Positions 8,528-17,540 of a DNA stretch of 64,000 nt are shown piece after piece. The stretch is from NCBI GenBank assembly GCA_027451285.1, contig DAIDJP010000049.1, forward strand, positions 1-64,000. The letters are read 5' to 3'. The DNA comes from Acidimicrobiaceae bacterium. Lineage in GTDB: Bacteria; Actinomycetota; Acidimicrobiia; Acidimicrobiales; RAAP-2. The notes beneath the pieces were generated by a model that did no database searches, was not told the origin of the DNA, and worked only from the letters and a program-made list of their open reading frames with translations. Every line of letters begins with the position of its first letter. The stretch's first letter is position 1. Made by a program: the position numbers and the translations under genes.

Positions 8528-9333
8528 GAGAGGCGAATGCCCTTTCGTTCGTAAAGGCGGGCGTCGGCGATACGCACGAGCTCGGCCGGATCAGTCGAAT
8601 CGCGCGGCGAGGTCGCGGTGCCGATCGTGAACTCCACCAGGTCGCCGGTGGTCTTCAGGTACGTGCGCAGGCGATCGACGAAGCCCACGGCCTCGGGGCC
8701 CTCAGCGTTGGAGAGGATCACCGCGAACTCGTCGCCCCCTAGGCGTGCCGCGATGTCGCCGTGGCGCACCGCGTGGCGCAGCGCGAAGCCGAACTGGCGC
8801 AAGACGTAGTCGCCGAAAGCGTGCCCGGCGCGGTCGTTAAAGGACTTGAAGTCGTTCAGGTCGATGATCACGAGAGAGAACGCCCAGCCGTAGCGGGCGC
8901 TGCGAGCGGCCGCGGTCTGCAGGGCGCTGTCAAAGCTGCGCCGGTTGCACACGTTGGTGAGCGGATCGTGCTCAGAGCTAAAACGCGCCACGTGCAACGA
9001 CAGCGCCAGTTGACAGGCCGTTCGCAGCGCGTCGCGCTCAGCGGCCGGTACCACGTCGGGCTCGCAGTAGAGGCCGGGGACGCTGTCCAAGTCGCTGACC
9101 GGCGACGTAGAGACGCTGCGCTGTCCGAGACGGAACGACTGGGTGCCGATGTACTCGTGATGTAAGACAACTACCGCGTCGGACAGACCGTGGCGCTCCG
9201 CGACCTGTTCGAGCAGCGTATAGATAAAGCCCACACCCAGCTCGTTCGTCTCGAGCTCGGCGATCATGGCCTGGAACAGCCAGGGCTCGTAGTCCCGCTC
9301 GCTCTCGTCGCGCAGGGCGCTGACCGCACTCAC
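8524..9333 (-). CDS. GGDEF diguanylate cyclase with short N-terminal sensor region
   Basis: A 269-residue cytosolic protein. The C-terminal half is a complete GGDEF domain with ARLGGDEFAVIL near residue 197 and an I-site RHGD placed correctly before it, so it should make c-di-GMP and be product-inhibited. The first 110 residues form an uncharacterised, GAF-like or helical sensor with no membrane segment. The gene overlaps both neighbours by four bases (stop of the GGDEF-EAL gene upstream, start of the LeuA-like gene downstream), so all three are translationally coupled. Confidence 0.9.
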   Translation of the reverse strand: MSAVSALRDESERDYEPWLFQAMIAELETNELGVGFIYTLLEQVAERHGLSDAVVVLHHEYIGTQSFRLGQRSVSTSPVSDLDSVPGLYCEPDVVPAAERDALRTACQLALSLHVARFSSEHDPLTNVCNRRSFDSALQTAAARSARYGWAFSLVIIDLNDFKSFNDRAGHAFGDYVLRQFGFALRHAVRHGDIAARLGGDEFAVILSNAEGPEAVGFVDRLRTYLKTTGDLVEFTIGTATSPRDSTDPAELVRIADARLYERKGIRLS

Positions 9334-11627
9334 GAGGCGTCGGCGTACTGGCGCGTCACGTCACCCGTGCGCAGCACGGCCTCGGACGCCGATCCCGTCT
9401 CCAAGAGCCCGGCGAGATCACGCGGTGCCATGGGAACGGAGATGAGATAACCCTGACCACGGTGACAGCCCAACTCCAGCAACTTGTCGACAACCATGGA
9501 GGACTCGATCCCTTCGGCGATGATCTCCAGATTAAGGGCAGCACCGAGGCGGATGATGGATTCGACGATCGCGGCGTCGTAGGGGTCGGAGTTGATCCCG
9601 CGCACGAAACTCATGTCCAGCTTCAAGAGGTCGACCGGCAGGTGCTTGAGCTCAGTCATCGATCCGAATCCCGTGCCAAAGTCGTCGAGAGCGATCTCCA
9701 CGCCCAGCTCCTGGAATCCGCGCAAGACCTCGGCGGTCTTTATGGGGTCGTCCATGACCGTGTACTCGGTGATCTCCACGCAGAGCCGCTCACCGGGCAC
9801 GTTGTTCTTGCGCAATGTCTCGGCCACGAAGTCCACCAGGTCGTCCATCTTGAAGTCGGCCGGCGACATGTTGACCCGCACAATGAAGTCGAGCGTCGGG
9901 TAGTCACGGCGCCACTCGCTGAGCTGGCGACAGGCTTCGGCGAAGACCCAGCGGCCGATCATGGTCACCAACCCCGTATCCTCGGCGATCTTGATGAACT
10001 GACCCGCCGAGAGCAGGCCGCGGGTGGGGTGCTGCCAGCGGACCAGGGATTCGACGGCCAGCAGTTTGCCAGTTCGCAGGTCGACCTCTGGCTGGAAGTG
10101 CAGGCGCAGTCCGTCGCTCTCGACGGCCTCGCGCAAGAGAAGTTCGGTGTGCGAGCGCTCGTCGACCGAGTCCGAGAGCTCCTCGTCGAAGATCACGGCC
10201 TGATTGCGCCCGCGGGCCTTGGCCGCGTACATGGCGACGTCGGCGCGACCCAGCAGGTCGAGACCGTTCTTGGAACCTCGCGGCGCCAGGGCGATGCCGA
10301 TGGAAGCAGTGTGGTTCATCCGCTGGCCGCCGATCTCTACCGGCTCGGCGATGACGTCAAGCATTCGATAGGCGCTGGCGAGAACCTCCATCTCGCTCTT
10401 GGCCTTGTCCACTAAGAAGACGAACTCGTCACCGCCGAGGCGGGCGACGAAGTCGTTGGCGCGAACACTGGTGCGCAGGCGGTCGGCCATGGTGATGAGG
10501 AGCCGGTCACCGTTCTGGTGGCCCAAGTAGTCGTTCATGACCTTGAAGCGGTCGAGGTCGATCACCATGACCGCGGTATCACGGCGCGCTTCGAGTCGCG
10601 ACTTCAACTCGGCGACCAGCGCACGGCGGTTCGCAAGTCCCGTCAACTCGTCATGGTTGGCGTTGTAGATGATCCGCTCTTCGGCCTCGATGCGGCCCTG
10701 CATCTGAGCGAGCATCGAGGCGACCGCCTGCATCGCGTTGACCTCTTCAGGAATCCACTTGTGCAAGCCGAAGTGCAAGAAGCCAAGCACGCCCCACGTC
10801 GTGTCGCCCATCAAGAGGGGGACCGCGCCACCGGCGACGAGCGAGACGCCCGAGCCGCTCTCAACGCGCGCCAGGTAGTCCTCGGGCGTCTCATCGACCC
10901 CGGGCATGAAGGGCCGACGCAGGTCCTTCATCGCCATGAAGACCGGGTCGCTGTCGAAGGGCACCTCGCCGAGGGGATCGGGGTCGGGAATGTTCTCACG
11001 CTTGGGCCACTCGGCCTCGAGGACACTGAGTCCACGCTGGTGGTCGTTGCGCCGAATGAAAGCGACGTCGGCCTCGATGAACTCCGCCAGTTGGCGCACG
11101 GTCCACTGGAGCACCTCGCCGCGGTTCGCCGACGTCCCACTCATCAGGTGCTCCGCCACGCTCGCGACGAGCTCGTCGAGACGCCGCTGGAGGAGCAAGT
11201 TGCTCTCGCGCGTGGCGAGGGTGGCGACCTGACTCAACAGGCTGCCAAAGGCCTTTACCAACGAGCGCTCCCGACGCGACCACGTGCGTCCCTGGCGCGA
11301 GACCACGAGTGCGCCGGCGTCGACGCCACCTTTAACGCGAATCGGGTCAACCAGCACGCCCCACTCGACGCCGCGGATTTGGGTGGAATAGGAATTGGTC
11401 GCGTGGCCCGCGAGCAACTCGGCCTGGATGTGCTCGCAAATCGACTCGTAGACCTTTTGGGCTCCCTCTGAAACAAGAGGCTCCATGGTGAAGCCGGGGA
11501 TCGGCTCGCCGATTCCCGTAACGATCGCCACGATCTCGGTGCCCGCGACGACCTCGACCAGCGTCTCCACGACGAGACGGGTCTCCTCCATGGTCTTTTC
11601 TAGCGACGTGTTGTCGTCTGTACTCAT
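9330..11627 (-). CDS. GAF-GGDEF-EAL bifunctional c-di-GMP protein
   Basis: A 765-residue soluble protein. Two GAF-like regions occupy about residues 10-330. The GGDEF domain carries ARLGGDEFVFLV near residue 396 with I-site RAND. The EAL domain reads AVESLVRW near residue 523, where the catalytic Glu of EAL is kept and Ala is replaced by Ser; the remaining ligands (NMS, EITE, DDFGTG, KLD, AEGIE) are present. Both activities are therefore possible, with GAF ligands choosing between them. It leads the operon with the GGDEF and LeuA-like genes. The ATG at 11627 lacks a strong ribosome site. Confidence 0.9.
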   Translation of the reverse strand: MSTDDNTSLEKTMEETRLVVETLVEVVAGTEIVAIVTGIGEPIPGFTMEPLVSEGAQKVYESICEHIQAELLAGHATNSYSTQIRGVEWGVLVDPIRVKGGVDAGALVVSRQGRTWSRRERSLVKAFGSLLSQVATLATRESNLLLQRRLDELVASVAEHLMSGTSANRGEVLQWTVRQLAEFIEADVAFIRRNDHQRGLSVLEAEWPKRENIPDPDPLGEVPFDSDPVFMAMKDLRRPFMPGVDETPEDYLARVESGSGVSLVAGGAVPLLMGDTTWGVLGFLHFGLHKWIPEEVNAMQAVASMLAQMQGRIEAEERIIYNANHDELTGLANRRALVAELKSRLEARRDTAVMVIDLDRFKVMNDYLGHQNGDRLLITMADRLRTSVRANDFVARLGGDEFVFLVDKAKSEMEVLASAYRMLDVIAEPVEIGGQRMNHTASIGIALAPRGSKNGLDLLGRADVAMYAAKARGRNQAVIFDEELSDSVDERSHTELLLREAVESDGLRLHFQPEVDLRTGKLLAVESLVRWQHPTRGLLSAGQFIKIAEDTGLVTMIGRWVFAEACRQLSEWRRDYPTLDFIVRVNMSPADFKMDDLVDFVAETLRKNNVPGERLCVEITEYTVMDDPIKTAEVLRGFQELGVEIALDDFGTGFGSMTELKHLPVDLLKLDMSFVRGINSDPYDAAIVESIIRLGAALNLEIIAEGIESSMVVDKLLELGCHRGQGYLISVPMAPRDLAGLLETGSASEAVLRTGDVTRQYADAS

Positions 11628-11721
11628 ATCGGCCTAATTCTGAACGGTGCGGCGTCTGCCAGAACAGCGGTACAGCGGACACTGGCGACATCTCCCCAGA
11701 TCAGGCCATGTTAGGCCAGTC

Positions 11722-11745
11722 GCCCCAAATTGGGCAACTTTTTTT
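11722..11745 (+). terminator. Candidate intrinsic terminator pointing rightward in an all-minus region
   Basis: GCCC and GGGC arms around a six-base loop are followed within three bases by seven T residues (11739-11745) on the + strand. Flanking genes both read leftward, so this hairpin could only stop antisense transcription entering the ThiF-nitroreductase gene. The stem is short, so it may be coincidental. Confidence 0.3.
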
Positions 11746-14640
11746 CTAAAGGCCAACCGCCATATCGCGAATCGGCGTCACGTCATCACTACGGCTTAAC
11801 ACTTCGCGCAGGCGATATCTGATGCTGTGCACGCTGGGAGCGTCCGCGTAGAAGACCCGCAGGACCATCACGAAGGCCTCGCCACCGTTCATTTCCCAGA
11901 AATCCCGGAACTGAGCGGACAATGTATACATTTCATCCAGATACCGCTCGCCACCGAGCATGGCGAGGTCGTCCTCGTCCGTGGCGTAGAGGAAGACCGG
12001 CGACACGGGCTGGACGGCCAGTCCGTGCATCTCCGTGGTCAGCCAGAAGCGCTCGAGCGCTGCTCCGCCGCGCACGTACCACGTGGGATCGGCTCGGGGC
12101 ACGGTGATGGCGACCAAGGCGACACTCGTCTGGATCGCGGCCTTGGTGCCGAGGCCCAACGCGCTGCCCCCGCGCCACTTGGCGACCTCGCTCACCACGT
12201 CAGAGCGGCTGAGTACCTCGATCAGGGGGGCGCCTTGAGCGTTCACCTCAAGAGAGCGCACGTCGAGGCCGTGGTCAAGGGTGTGCTGGCCCGGCCAGCG
12301 CAGCTCGCCGAACATCTCGTCATGCACGCGCGGGATGAGAAAGCGCAGGCGATCCGACTCGGCCAGCAGGTCGGCACCGCGGTCCATCTGCTCGGGTTCG
12401 TGCACCGTGCGAAGGAGAGCACCTTCCTTTTCAACCTCACGCGATAGCGCGTCGATCAGTGACCTCTCGATGGTCCCCTTCCGCCCCATGCGTCGGTTGG
12501 CCGCGCGCTGGGGCACAGCCGCGTACAGCGGTGAGAGCTGTAGGTCCGTCGCGGTGCCCAGCTGCAGTGTGGCCACGTGGCGCGACTGCTCGCCCTCGGG
12601 AAAGAGGCGCACCGGGCCGAGGCGGCCCTGAGCCGCGGCGGCGACTCGCGCGTTCATGAGGGATGCACCGAGTGCCACGTAGCCACCACGGTGACGCACG
12701 TCCATCATCGACGTGCGCTCGGGCACCAAGAAGAACCGAACCTCGTCGTCGTCGGCCTCGAAGCGCCAAGGCTGGATGTTGCCGCCCGAGGGGGCGCGTC
12801 GTGCGGCGTCGACGATCACCTCGACGGGGTCATCGGTCTCGGGCAGCGGGTCGGTCGGTGGCGGCGACGCGAAGTCCGCGTCGACGTCGCTCTCGCGAAT
12901 CACGGGCGCGAGTCCTTCGAGGATCTCGTCAACGTCAAAGCGCACGCGGCCCGACGCGAGGGGACGACCCAGTCCCCAGCGTCGCACTGCGGCCGCGGTC
13001 GTCACTGCGCCGAGGGTGACCTCGCTACCCAGTTGCGGCCAAGCGGTGATCGTCTGGCCAAGTTCAAGTAGCGACGCCGCGCCCTTCGCCGACACGTCGC
13101 GCGGACCAAGCAGGCGAAGGACGTAGGGACCCTTCTCTTGAGTGGAGAGTCCCGCCACGGTCGCTGCGTCGAGGTCGCCAAGCAGTCCGTGAAAGAGCGG
13201 CATTTCGGGGTCGAGGTCGTAGCGCTCGACGTCGAGCACGCCGCGGTCGCTCGTCTCCATGATGACCGGAATACGCTTGGCGCGAGCGGCTTCGCGCACG
13301 ACGAACTTCATATCGAGCGAGTCGCACTCTTCGATGACGAGATCGAGTCCGTCGAGGAAGCGCTCGAGGTTGGTCGGGGTCACCCCCGCGGTCTCAGCGA
13401 CGACCTTCACGTAAGGGTCGAGCTCGCCAATACGCCGCGCCGCGACGACCGCCTTGTTGATGCCGATGTCGAGCACGCTGCCCGGTATCCGATTCAGGTT
13501 CGAGACCGCCACGGTGTCGAAGTCGGCCACGCGAATCTCACCGGCGATTCCCTCCATCGCCAGCACGTGGGCGATAGCGTGTCCCGCACTTGCGCCAATG
13601 ACCCCGATGCGCAGCGTGCCCAGGCGATCCTGTTCAGCGCGCGTGAGCTTATTTCGATTGCGATCGAGGCGAAGGGAGTTGAATCCGCGCGGAGCGAGGA
13701 GGCGCACGATCGTGCGTCGCCACGGAAAGTAGATCCAGCGGTGGCCCTCGTTGAGCAGTGACGCGCTAGGCGTGGGCTTGACCTGGGAGAGCTCCTCGAT
13801 CTGCTCGTCGTAGCGGTCGATGATCTGCACTGAAGGGTCCTCGCGTAGCACCCGCAGCATCTCACGGTCCGAGCGCCGATTCACGTCGAGGACCAGAGGG
13901 CGCCAGGACGCCGTGCGCACGCTGGGCCGCTCGGGGGACTCGTAGAGAGAGTCTTCGGGTCCGCGCGCGAGCTGCTCGGCCTCGCGGCGCAGGGCGATCT
14001 GATATTGCGGCGTGCACAGTTCAGGAGTGCGAGAGCGGCGCCACTCCATCGCGTGGGTGCGATAACGCTCATCGGGGAAGGGCACGGCCTCGGTGCCGAT
14101 CATCTTGGCACCGGTCACGTCGGCGGTCGGCAGCAAACGGTCAGAGATGGCGGCGATAGCGAATTCCACACCGAGCCAGGTGGTGGCGTGGGTGATGGCC
14201 CGCGAGATGGAGGCGACTAGGCGGTGCCCGGCGATGGCCTCTCCCTTAGACCAGGCGCCCTTGGCCTCGATGGCGCCGAGGCGCACTTCGCGATCGATGG
14301 TCTCGCCGATGAGGCCGATCTCCGAGGAGCCAGCCATCTCTTCCATGATCGCCGCCTGGTGGCTACCCTCCAAGGGGCCGTGGAAGCGTACGCCAGCCAC
14401 CGCGTTGCCGTCGGGGGCGAATCCCAGAAAGAACAGCGCGACGCCGATGCCCTCTTCGAGCTCGCGGCGACGCAAGGTTTCTTCGAAGCCGCGGCTGCGG
14501 TAGATGCCTTCGGCTTCGTTGAGGTAGATCCGCCACAGGTCGGGCCGCTCGAACGGGTGATGTCCCTCGAAGCGGACCCCCGACTCCTCGTCGACAAAAC
14601 TCGCACCGTATCGATACCGGCGATTCGTCGGATTAGTCAC
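11746..14640 (-). CDS. Rv1355c-like fusion: acyltransferase-like - ThiF/E1-like adenylyltransferase - nitroreductase
   Basis: A 964-residue three-part protein matching the architecture of mycobacterial Rv1355c. Residues of about 1-225 look like a GNAT or autoinducer-synthase-type acyltransferase fold. Residues of about 340-600 are a ThiF/MoeB/E1-like domain with a nucleotide-binding stretch RIGVIGASAGHAIAH, the acidic VADFDTVAVSNLNRIPG loop and an ECDSLDMKFVVRE segment; no obvious thioester cysteine is seen. Residues of about 625-930 form an FMN nitroreductase-like domain with RRAPSGGNIQPWRF. The predicted chemistry is adenylation followed by flavin-dependent oxidation or reduction of a peptide or small acid; no substrate is known to me. 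The start is GTG at 14640, with GTGGAG about a dozen bases upstream. It stands alone between c-di-GMP genes and the pilus locus. Confidence 0.8.
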   Translation of the reverse strand: MTNPTNRRYRYGASFVDEESGVRFEGHHPFERPDLWRIYLNEAEGIYRSRGFEETLRRRELEEGIGVALFFLGFAPDGNAVAGVRFHGPLEGSHQAAIMEEMAGSSEIGLIGETIDREVRLGAIEAKGAWSKGEAIAGHRLVASISRAITHATTWLGVEFAIAAISDRLLPTADVTGAKMIGTEAVPFPDERYRTHAMEWRRSRTPELCTPQYQIALRREAEQLARGPEDSLYESPERPSVRTASWRPLVLDVNRRSDREMLRVLREDPSVQIIDRYDEQIEELSQVKPTPSASLLNEGHRWIYFPWRRTIVRLLAPRGFNSLRLDRNRNKLTRAEQDRLGTLRIGVIGASAGHAIAHVLAMEGIAGEIRVADFDTVAVSNLNRIPGSVLDIGINKAVVAARRIGELDPYVKVVAETAGVTPTNLERFLDGLDLVIEECDSLDMKFVVREAARAKRIPVIMETSDRGVLDVERYDLDPEMPLFHGLLGDLDAATVAGLSTQEKGPYVLRLLGPRDVSAKGAASLLELGQTITAWPQLGSEVTLGAVTTAAAVRRWGLGRPLASGRVRFDVDEILEGLAPVIRESDVDADFASPPPTDPLPETDDPVEVIVDAARRAPSGGNIQPWRFEADDDEVRFFLVPERTSMMDVRHRGGYVALGASLMNARVAAAAQGRLGPVRLFPEGEQSRHVATLQLGTATDLQLSPLYAAVPQRAANRRMGRKGTIERSLIDALSREVEKEGALLRTVHEPEQMDRGADLLAESDRLRFLIPRVHDEMFGELRWPGQHTLDHGLDVRSLEVNAQGAPLIEVLSRSDVVSEVAKWRGGSALGLGTKAAIQTSVALVAITVPRADPTWYVRGGAALERFWLTTEMHGLAVQPVSPVFLYATDEDDLAMLGGERYLDEMYTLSAQFRDFWEMNGGEAFVMVLRVFYADAPSVHSIRYRLREVLSRSDDVTPIRDMAVGL

Positions 14641-14848
14641 CGTCGGTCAGCTCCACTTCGAATTGTCTCGCGGGTACGTCGTCGCTGACGCAACTTTTAC
14701 CCGTAGCCTGCTCAAATAGTACTGACGCATCACGCAGAATTGGTGAATGCGAGAAGCGACGAAGGTCACGTATGCGCGCTGTTGAGCGGTACTCGAACGA
14801 GCCGTGGCTCCTCACGAGCGTGGGTAACCACACGGAGTGCGTTCGCCA

Positions 14849-15625
14849 ATGAGAGTCACCGCCCTCGCGCTGGTCGGGCTACTCGGCCTCGCAGTGGGCT
14901 CGTTTCTCAACGTCGTCATCTACCGAACGCCGCGCGGGGAGTCGCTGGTGCGACCCCGCTCGCACTGCCCGCACTGTGGCATTGAGATCGAGAACCGTGA
15001 CAACGTTCCGCTGATCTCGTGGATCCTGCTACGCGGCAAGTGTCGCCACTGTGACGGAGTGATTTCCGTGCGCTACCCACTGGTCGAGCTCGCGACCGCA
15101 CTCCTCTTCCTCGCCGCCGTCTGGCGGCTGGGTTTCTCTTGGGCATTGCCGGCCTATCTCGCCTGGCTCGCGGGACTGCTTGCCCTTGCCCTTGTGGACC
15201 TGGAACTTCTCAAGCTGCCGCGATCCATGGTCTTCACGACCCTGCTAGTGACCAGCGTTCTTCTCGTCGCAGCCTCGTCCGCTACCCATGACTGGCATCG
15301 ACTGCTCGTAGGCGTCATTGCCGCCGTCACCTGGTTCGTTCTCTTTTTCACCATGAACTTTGCCAGCCCTCGGATTCTCGGTTTCGGCGATGTCCGTCTA
15401 GCGGTGCTGCTCGGCCTTGGTCTCGGCTGGCTGGGAGTGGGTCACGTGATCGTCGGATTCTTCCTCGCGAACCTACTTGGAGCGGTCATTGGCATCACGT
15501 TGATCGTCTCGGGCAGAATGAAGCACGACCAGCCCGTCCCCTACGGGGTCTTCCTGGCGGCGGGCGCGATGGTGGCACTCTTCGCCGGACCGTATCTAGT
15601 AACTCTCATCCACTTAACCAGTTAG
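14849..15625 (+). CDS. pilD: Prepilin peptidase / N-methyltransferase PilD
   Basis: A 258-residue membrane enzyme that cleaves class III leader peptides of type IV prepilins and N-methylates the new Phe/Tyr. Two CxxC pairs (CPHC and CRHC) mark the cytosolic zinc loop near residues 40-75. The two catalytic aspartates sit in LVDLELLKLP and ILGFGDVRL, and about seven hydrophobic segments follow. The ATG at 14849 is favoured over the in-frame GTG at 14837, which would lie directly on the GGAG sequence. The gene faces the rest of the pilus locus, ending four bases from the DUF429 gene, so it has its own promoter. It is the only prepilin peptidase seen here and should process all four pilins downstream. 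Confidence 0.93.
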   Translation: MRVTALALVGLLGLAVGSFLNVVIYRTPRGESLVRPRSHCPHCGIEIENRDNVPLISWILLRGKCRHCDGVISVRYPLVELATALLFLAAVWRLGFSWALPAYLAWLAGLLALALVDLELLKLPRSMVFTTLLVTSVLLVAASSATHDWHRLLVGVIAAVTWFVLFFTMNFASPRILGFGDVRLAVLLGLGLGWLGVGHVIVGFFLANLLGAVIGITLIVSGRMKHDQPVPYGVFLAAGAMVALFAGPYLVTLIHLTS

Positions 15626-15628
15626 GGG

Positions 15629-16333
15629 CTAGTAGACGAGTTCGGTGCGCAACCCTTCGCTATCCCACTCCGCATCGGCCGGTAGGCGCTTTGCTCCGTG
15701 GCTGAAGACGAGGCGCGCAGTCCAGAGCAATGCTCCGGCGTCCAACAGATACTTACGCGGAACTCCTAGTGCTTCACCGTTCAAAACGTTGCGAAAGCTC
15801 TGGATCTTCGCTTCGAGAAGTCGACGCCGCTCTTCACTACCGGTGTAGACGCTCTTTGAATAGGAAAGCGGATGATCGCCGTTGAGCCGGTAAAAACTGA
15901 GTTCGGGATTACCCGAATAGATGGTTCGCTGGCGAAACGGCGATATCTCGGCGAAGATCTCCTTGTAGCGCGGCAGCATCACCATGGTGGCGGCGTCGAG
16001 GTGCGCATTCTCCAACTCGCCGCCCACGAGGGTCTGGTAGGTGGGTGCTGTGCCGATCGATCCGTGACGTCGGCCGAGTAACTTTCGTGCGTCGCGGTCA
16101 CACGTCCTCGGCGGATCTCCCGGCCTGTCTCGATAGCCGATCGGCGCGTGGATAACGATCGTTGAATAGGCCGGCTTTTCACTCAAGACGTCAAGGATCG
16201 TCTCGAACACCTTGGGGGTCTCGCAAGCGAAAGTTGCCGCGTGCAACTTTGCACTCGCCACCAACCACTGGTTCTTCCAAGGGACGACACCAGCGACAAC
16301 TGAATAGGGCAGATCCGGCCCGCGATGAGTCAC
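15629..16333 (-). CDS. DUF429 family protein (predicted RNase H-like fold)
   Basis: A 234-residue protein of the DUF429 family, recognised from IHAPIGYRDRPGDPPRTCDR followed by ARKLLGRRHGSIGTAPT. DUF429 proteins are predicted RNase H-like nucleases of unknown role. The N-terminal beta strand that usually starts with an Asp (G-V-D-x) here reads VVAGVVPWKNQWLVAS, so the first catalytic acidic residue seems to be missing. The GTG start lies six bases after the pilT stop, suggesting it is the last gene of the pilus operon. Its connection to pili is unexplained; it may be a passenger. Confidence 0.7.
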   Translation of the reverse strand: MTHRGPDLPYSVVAGVVPWKNQWLVASAKLHAATFACETPKVFETILDVLSEKPAYSTIVIHAPIGYRDRPGDPPRTCDRDARKLLGRRHGSIGTAPTYQTLVGGELENAHLDAATMVMLPRYKEIFAEISPFRQRTIYSGNPELSFYRLNGDHPLSYSKSVYTGSEERRRLLEAKIQSFRNVLNGEALGVPRKYLLDAGALLWTARLVFSHGAKRLPADAEWDSEGLRTELVY

Positions 16334-16338
16334 GTCTC

Positions 16339-17436
16339 TCAGTTCTTCGGGACGACGTATCCCATCTGCTCCAAGGCTCGTCCCAACTCCTTGGGGTGCG
16401 CACTCACAGTGAGAGCGTCCTCATAGGTTATTACCTCGTCCTTTATGAGCCTCGCCAGATCCGATTCGAGCAACTGCATGCCCTCTTTGGTGTTTGTGAA
16501 CATCACGTTGGCCAATTGGTTGGAACGGTTCTCTCTGATTAGGTTTCGAATTGGGTTCGTTGCAATCAGGACCTCGAAGGCCGCCACCATCCCACCGCCG
16601 ATCTTGGGCACGAGGCGCTGAGCGATGATCGCCGACAGCGACGCAGCGAGTTGCACGCGGGTCTGCTCCTGGCGCCAAGCAGGAAACACATCGATGATGC
16701 GGTCGATGGCCTGAGGAGCATCATTGGTGTGGAGTGTCGCGAATACCAAGTGGCCGGTTTCGGCCATCGTCAGGGCGATCTGAATCGACTCGATGTCGCG
16801 CATCTCACCGATCAGGATGATGTCGGGGTCCTCGCGCAGGGCTGAGCGAAGCGCGCGATCGAATGAAGGGCTGTCTAGACCCACCTCGCGCTGGCTGACC
16901 GCCGACATCTTGTGGTTGTGCAGGTACTCTACAGGGTCCTCGATGGTGAGAATGTGCGCGGCCCGGGTTTCATTGATTCGGTCGATGATCGAAGCCAGCG
17001 TCGTCGACTTTCCAGACCCGGTTGGGCCAGTAACGAGTACGAACCCTCGGGGCTGCTGGGCCACCCATTCCGCCGCCCACGGTAGCTTCAACTCGTCGAA
17101 CGACGGAATCCTCGTGGGAATCATTCTCAGCGACAGGGCGGTCTGGCCACGTTGAGTGAAGACGCTCCCGCGAACGCGGCCAACATCCTTGAATGAAAAC
17201 GCGAAGTCAACGTCCTGCTGGGTCTTGAAGATCTCCTTCTGCCCGCTGGTCAGGAGGGGCATCGCCATGTCCGCGATGTCCTCACCGGAGAAGATCGGCG
17301 CACCTTCAATTGGAATCAATCTTGACGAAACACGTATGCGAGGCGACGAACCACCCGAGAGGAGAAGGTCGCTGCCTCCTTGCTCCCAGAGCACCTGCAA
17401 CCACGGATCGATCTTTCTTTCTCCCTTATCGCCCAT
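16339..17436 (-). CDS. pilT: Pilus retraction ATPase PilT
   Basis: A 365-residue hexameric ATPase that depolymerises type IV pili. It has an N-terminal PAS-like domain, Walker A GPTGSGKSTT near residue 137, Asp box, Walker B DPDIILIGEMRD and the PilT hallmark AIRNLIRE-like sequence (NPIRNLIRENRSNQL). I chose the ATG at 17436, with AAGGGGA eight to ten bases upstream; a longer frame to 17502 lacks support. It sits about 100 bases downstream of the major pilin gene. Presence of PilT indicates that these pili are retractile, enabling twitching or DNA uptake. Confidence 0.93.
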   Translation of the reverse strand: MGDKGERKIDPWLQVLWEQGGSDLLLSGGSSPRIRVSSRLIPIEGAPIFSGEDIADMAMPLLTSGQKEIFKTQQDVDFAFSFKDVGRVRGSVFTQRGQTALSLRMIPTRIPSFDELKLPWAAEWVAQQPRGFVLVTGPTGSGKSTTLASIIDRINETRAAHILTIEDPVEYLHNHKMSAVSQREVGLDSPSFDRALRSALREDPDIILIGEMRDIESIQIALTMAETGHLVFATLHTNDAPQAIDRIIDVFPAWRQEQTRVQLAASLSAIIAQRLVPKIGGGMVAAFEVLIATNPIRNLIRENRSNQLANVMFTNTKEGMQLLESDLARLIKDEVITYEDALTVSAHPKELGRALEQMGYVVPKN

Positions 17437-17540
17437 ATCAATTTCCCCTTCCGAGTTCTGTAGACAAAGCGTGGGTGCCCGACTCAATTGCCGGGCACCC
17501 ACGCATCACATCGCACCTACCGTGCAATGGTCAGACTTCA

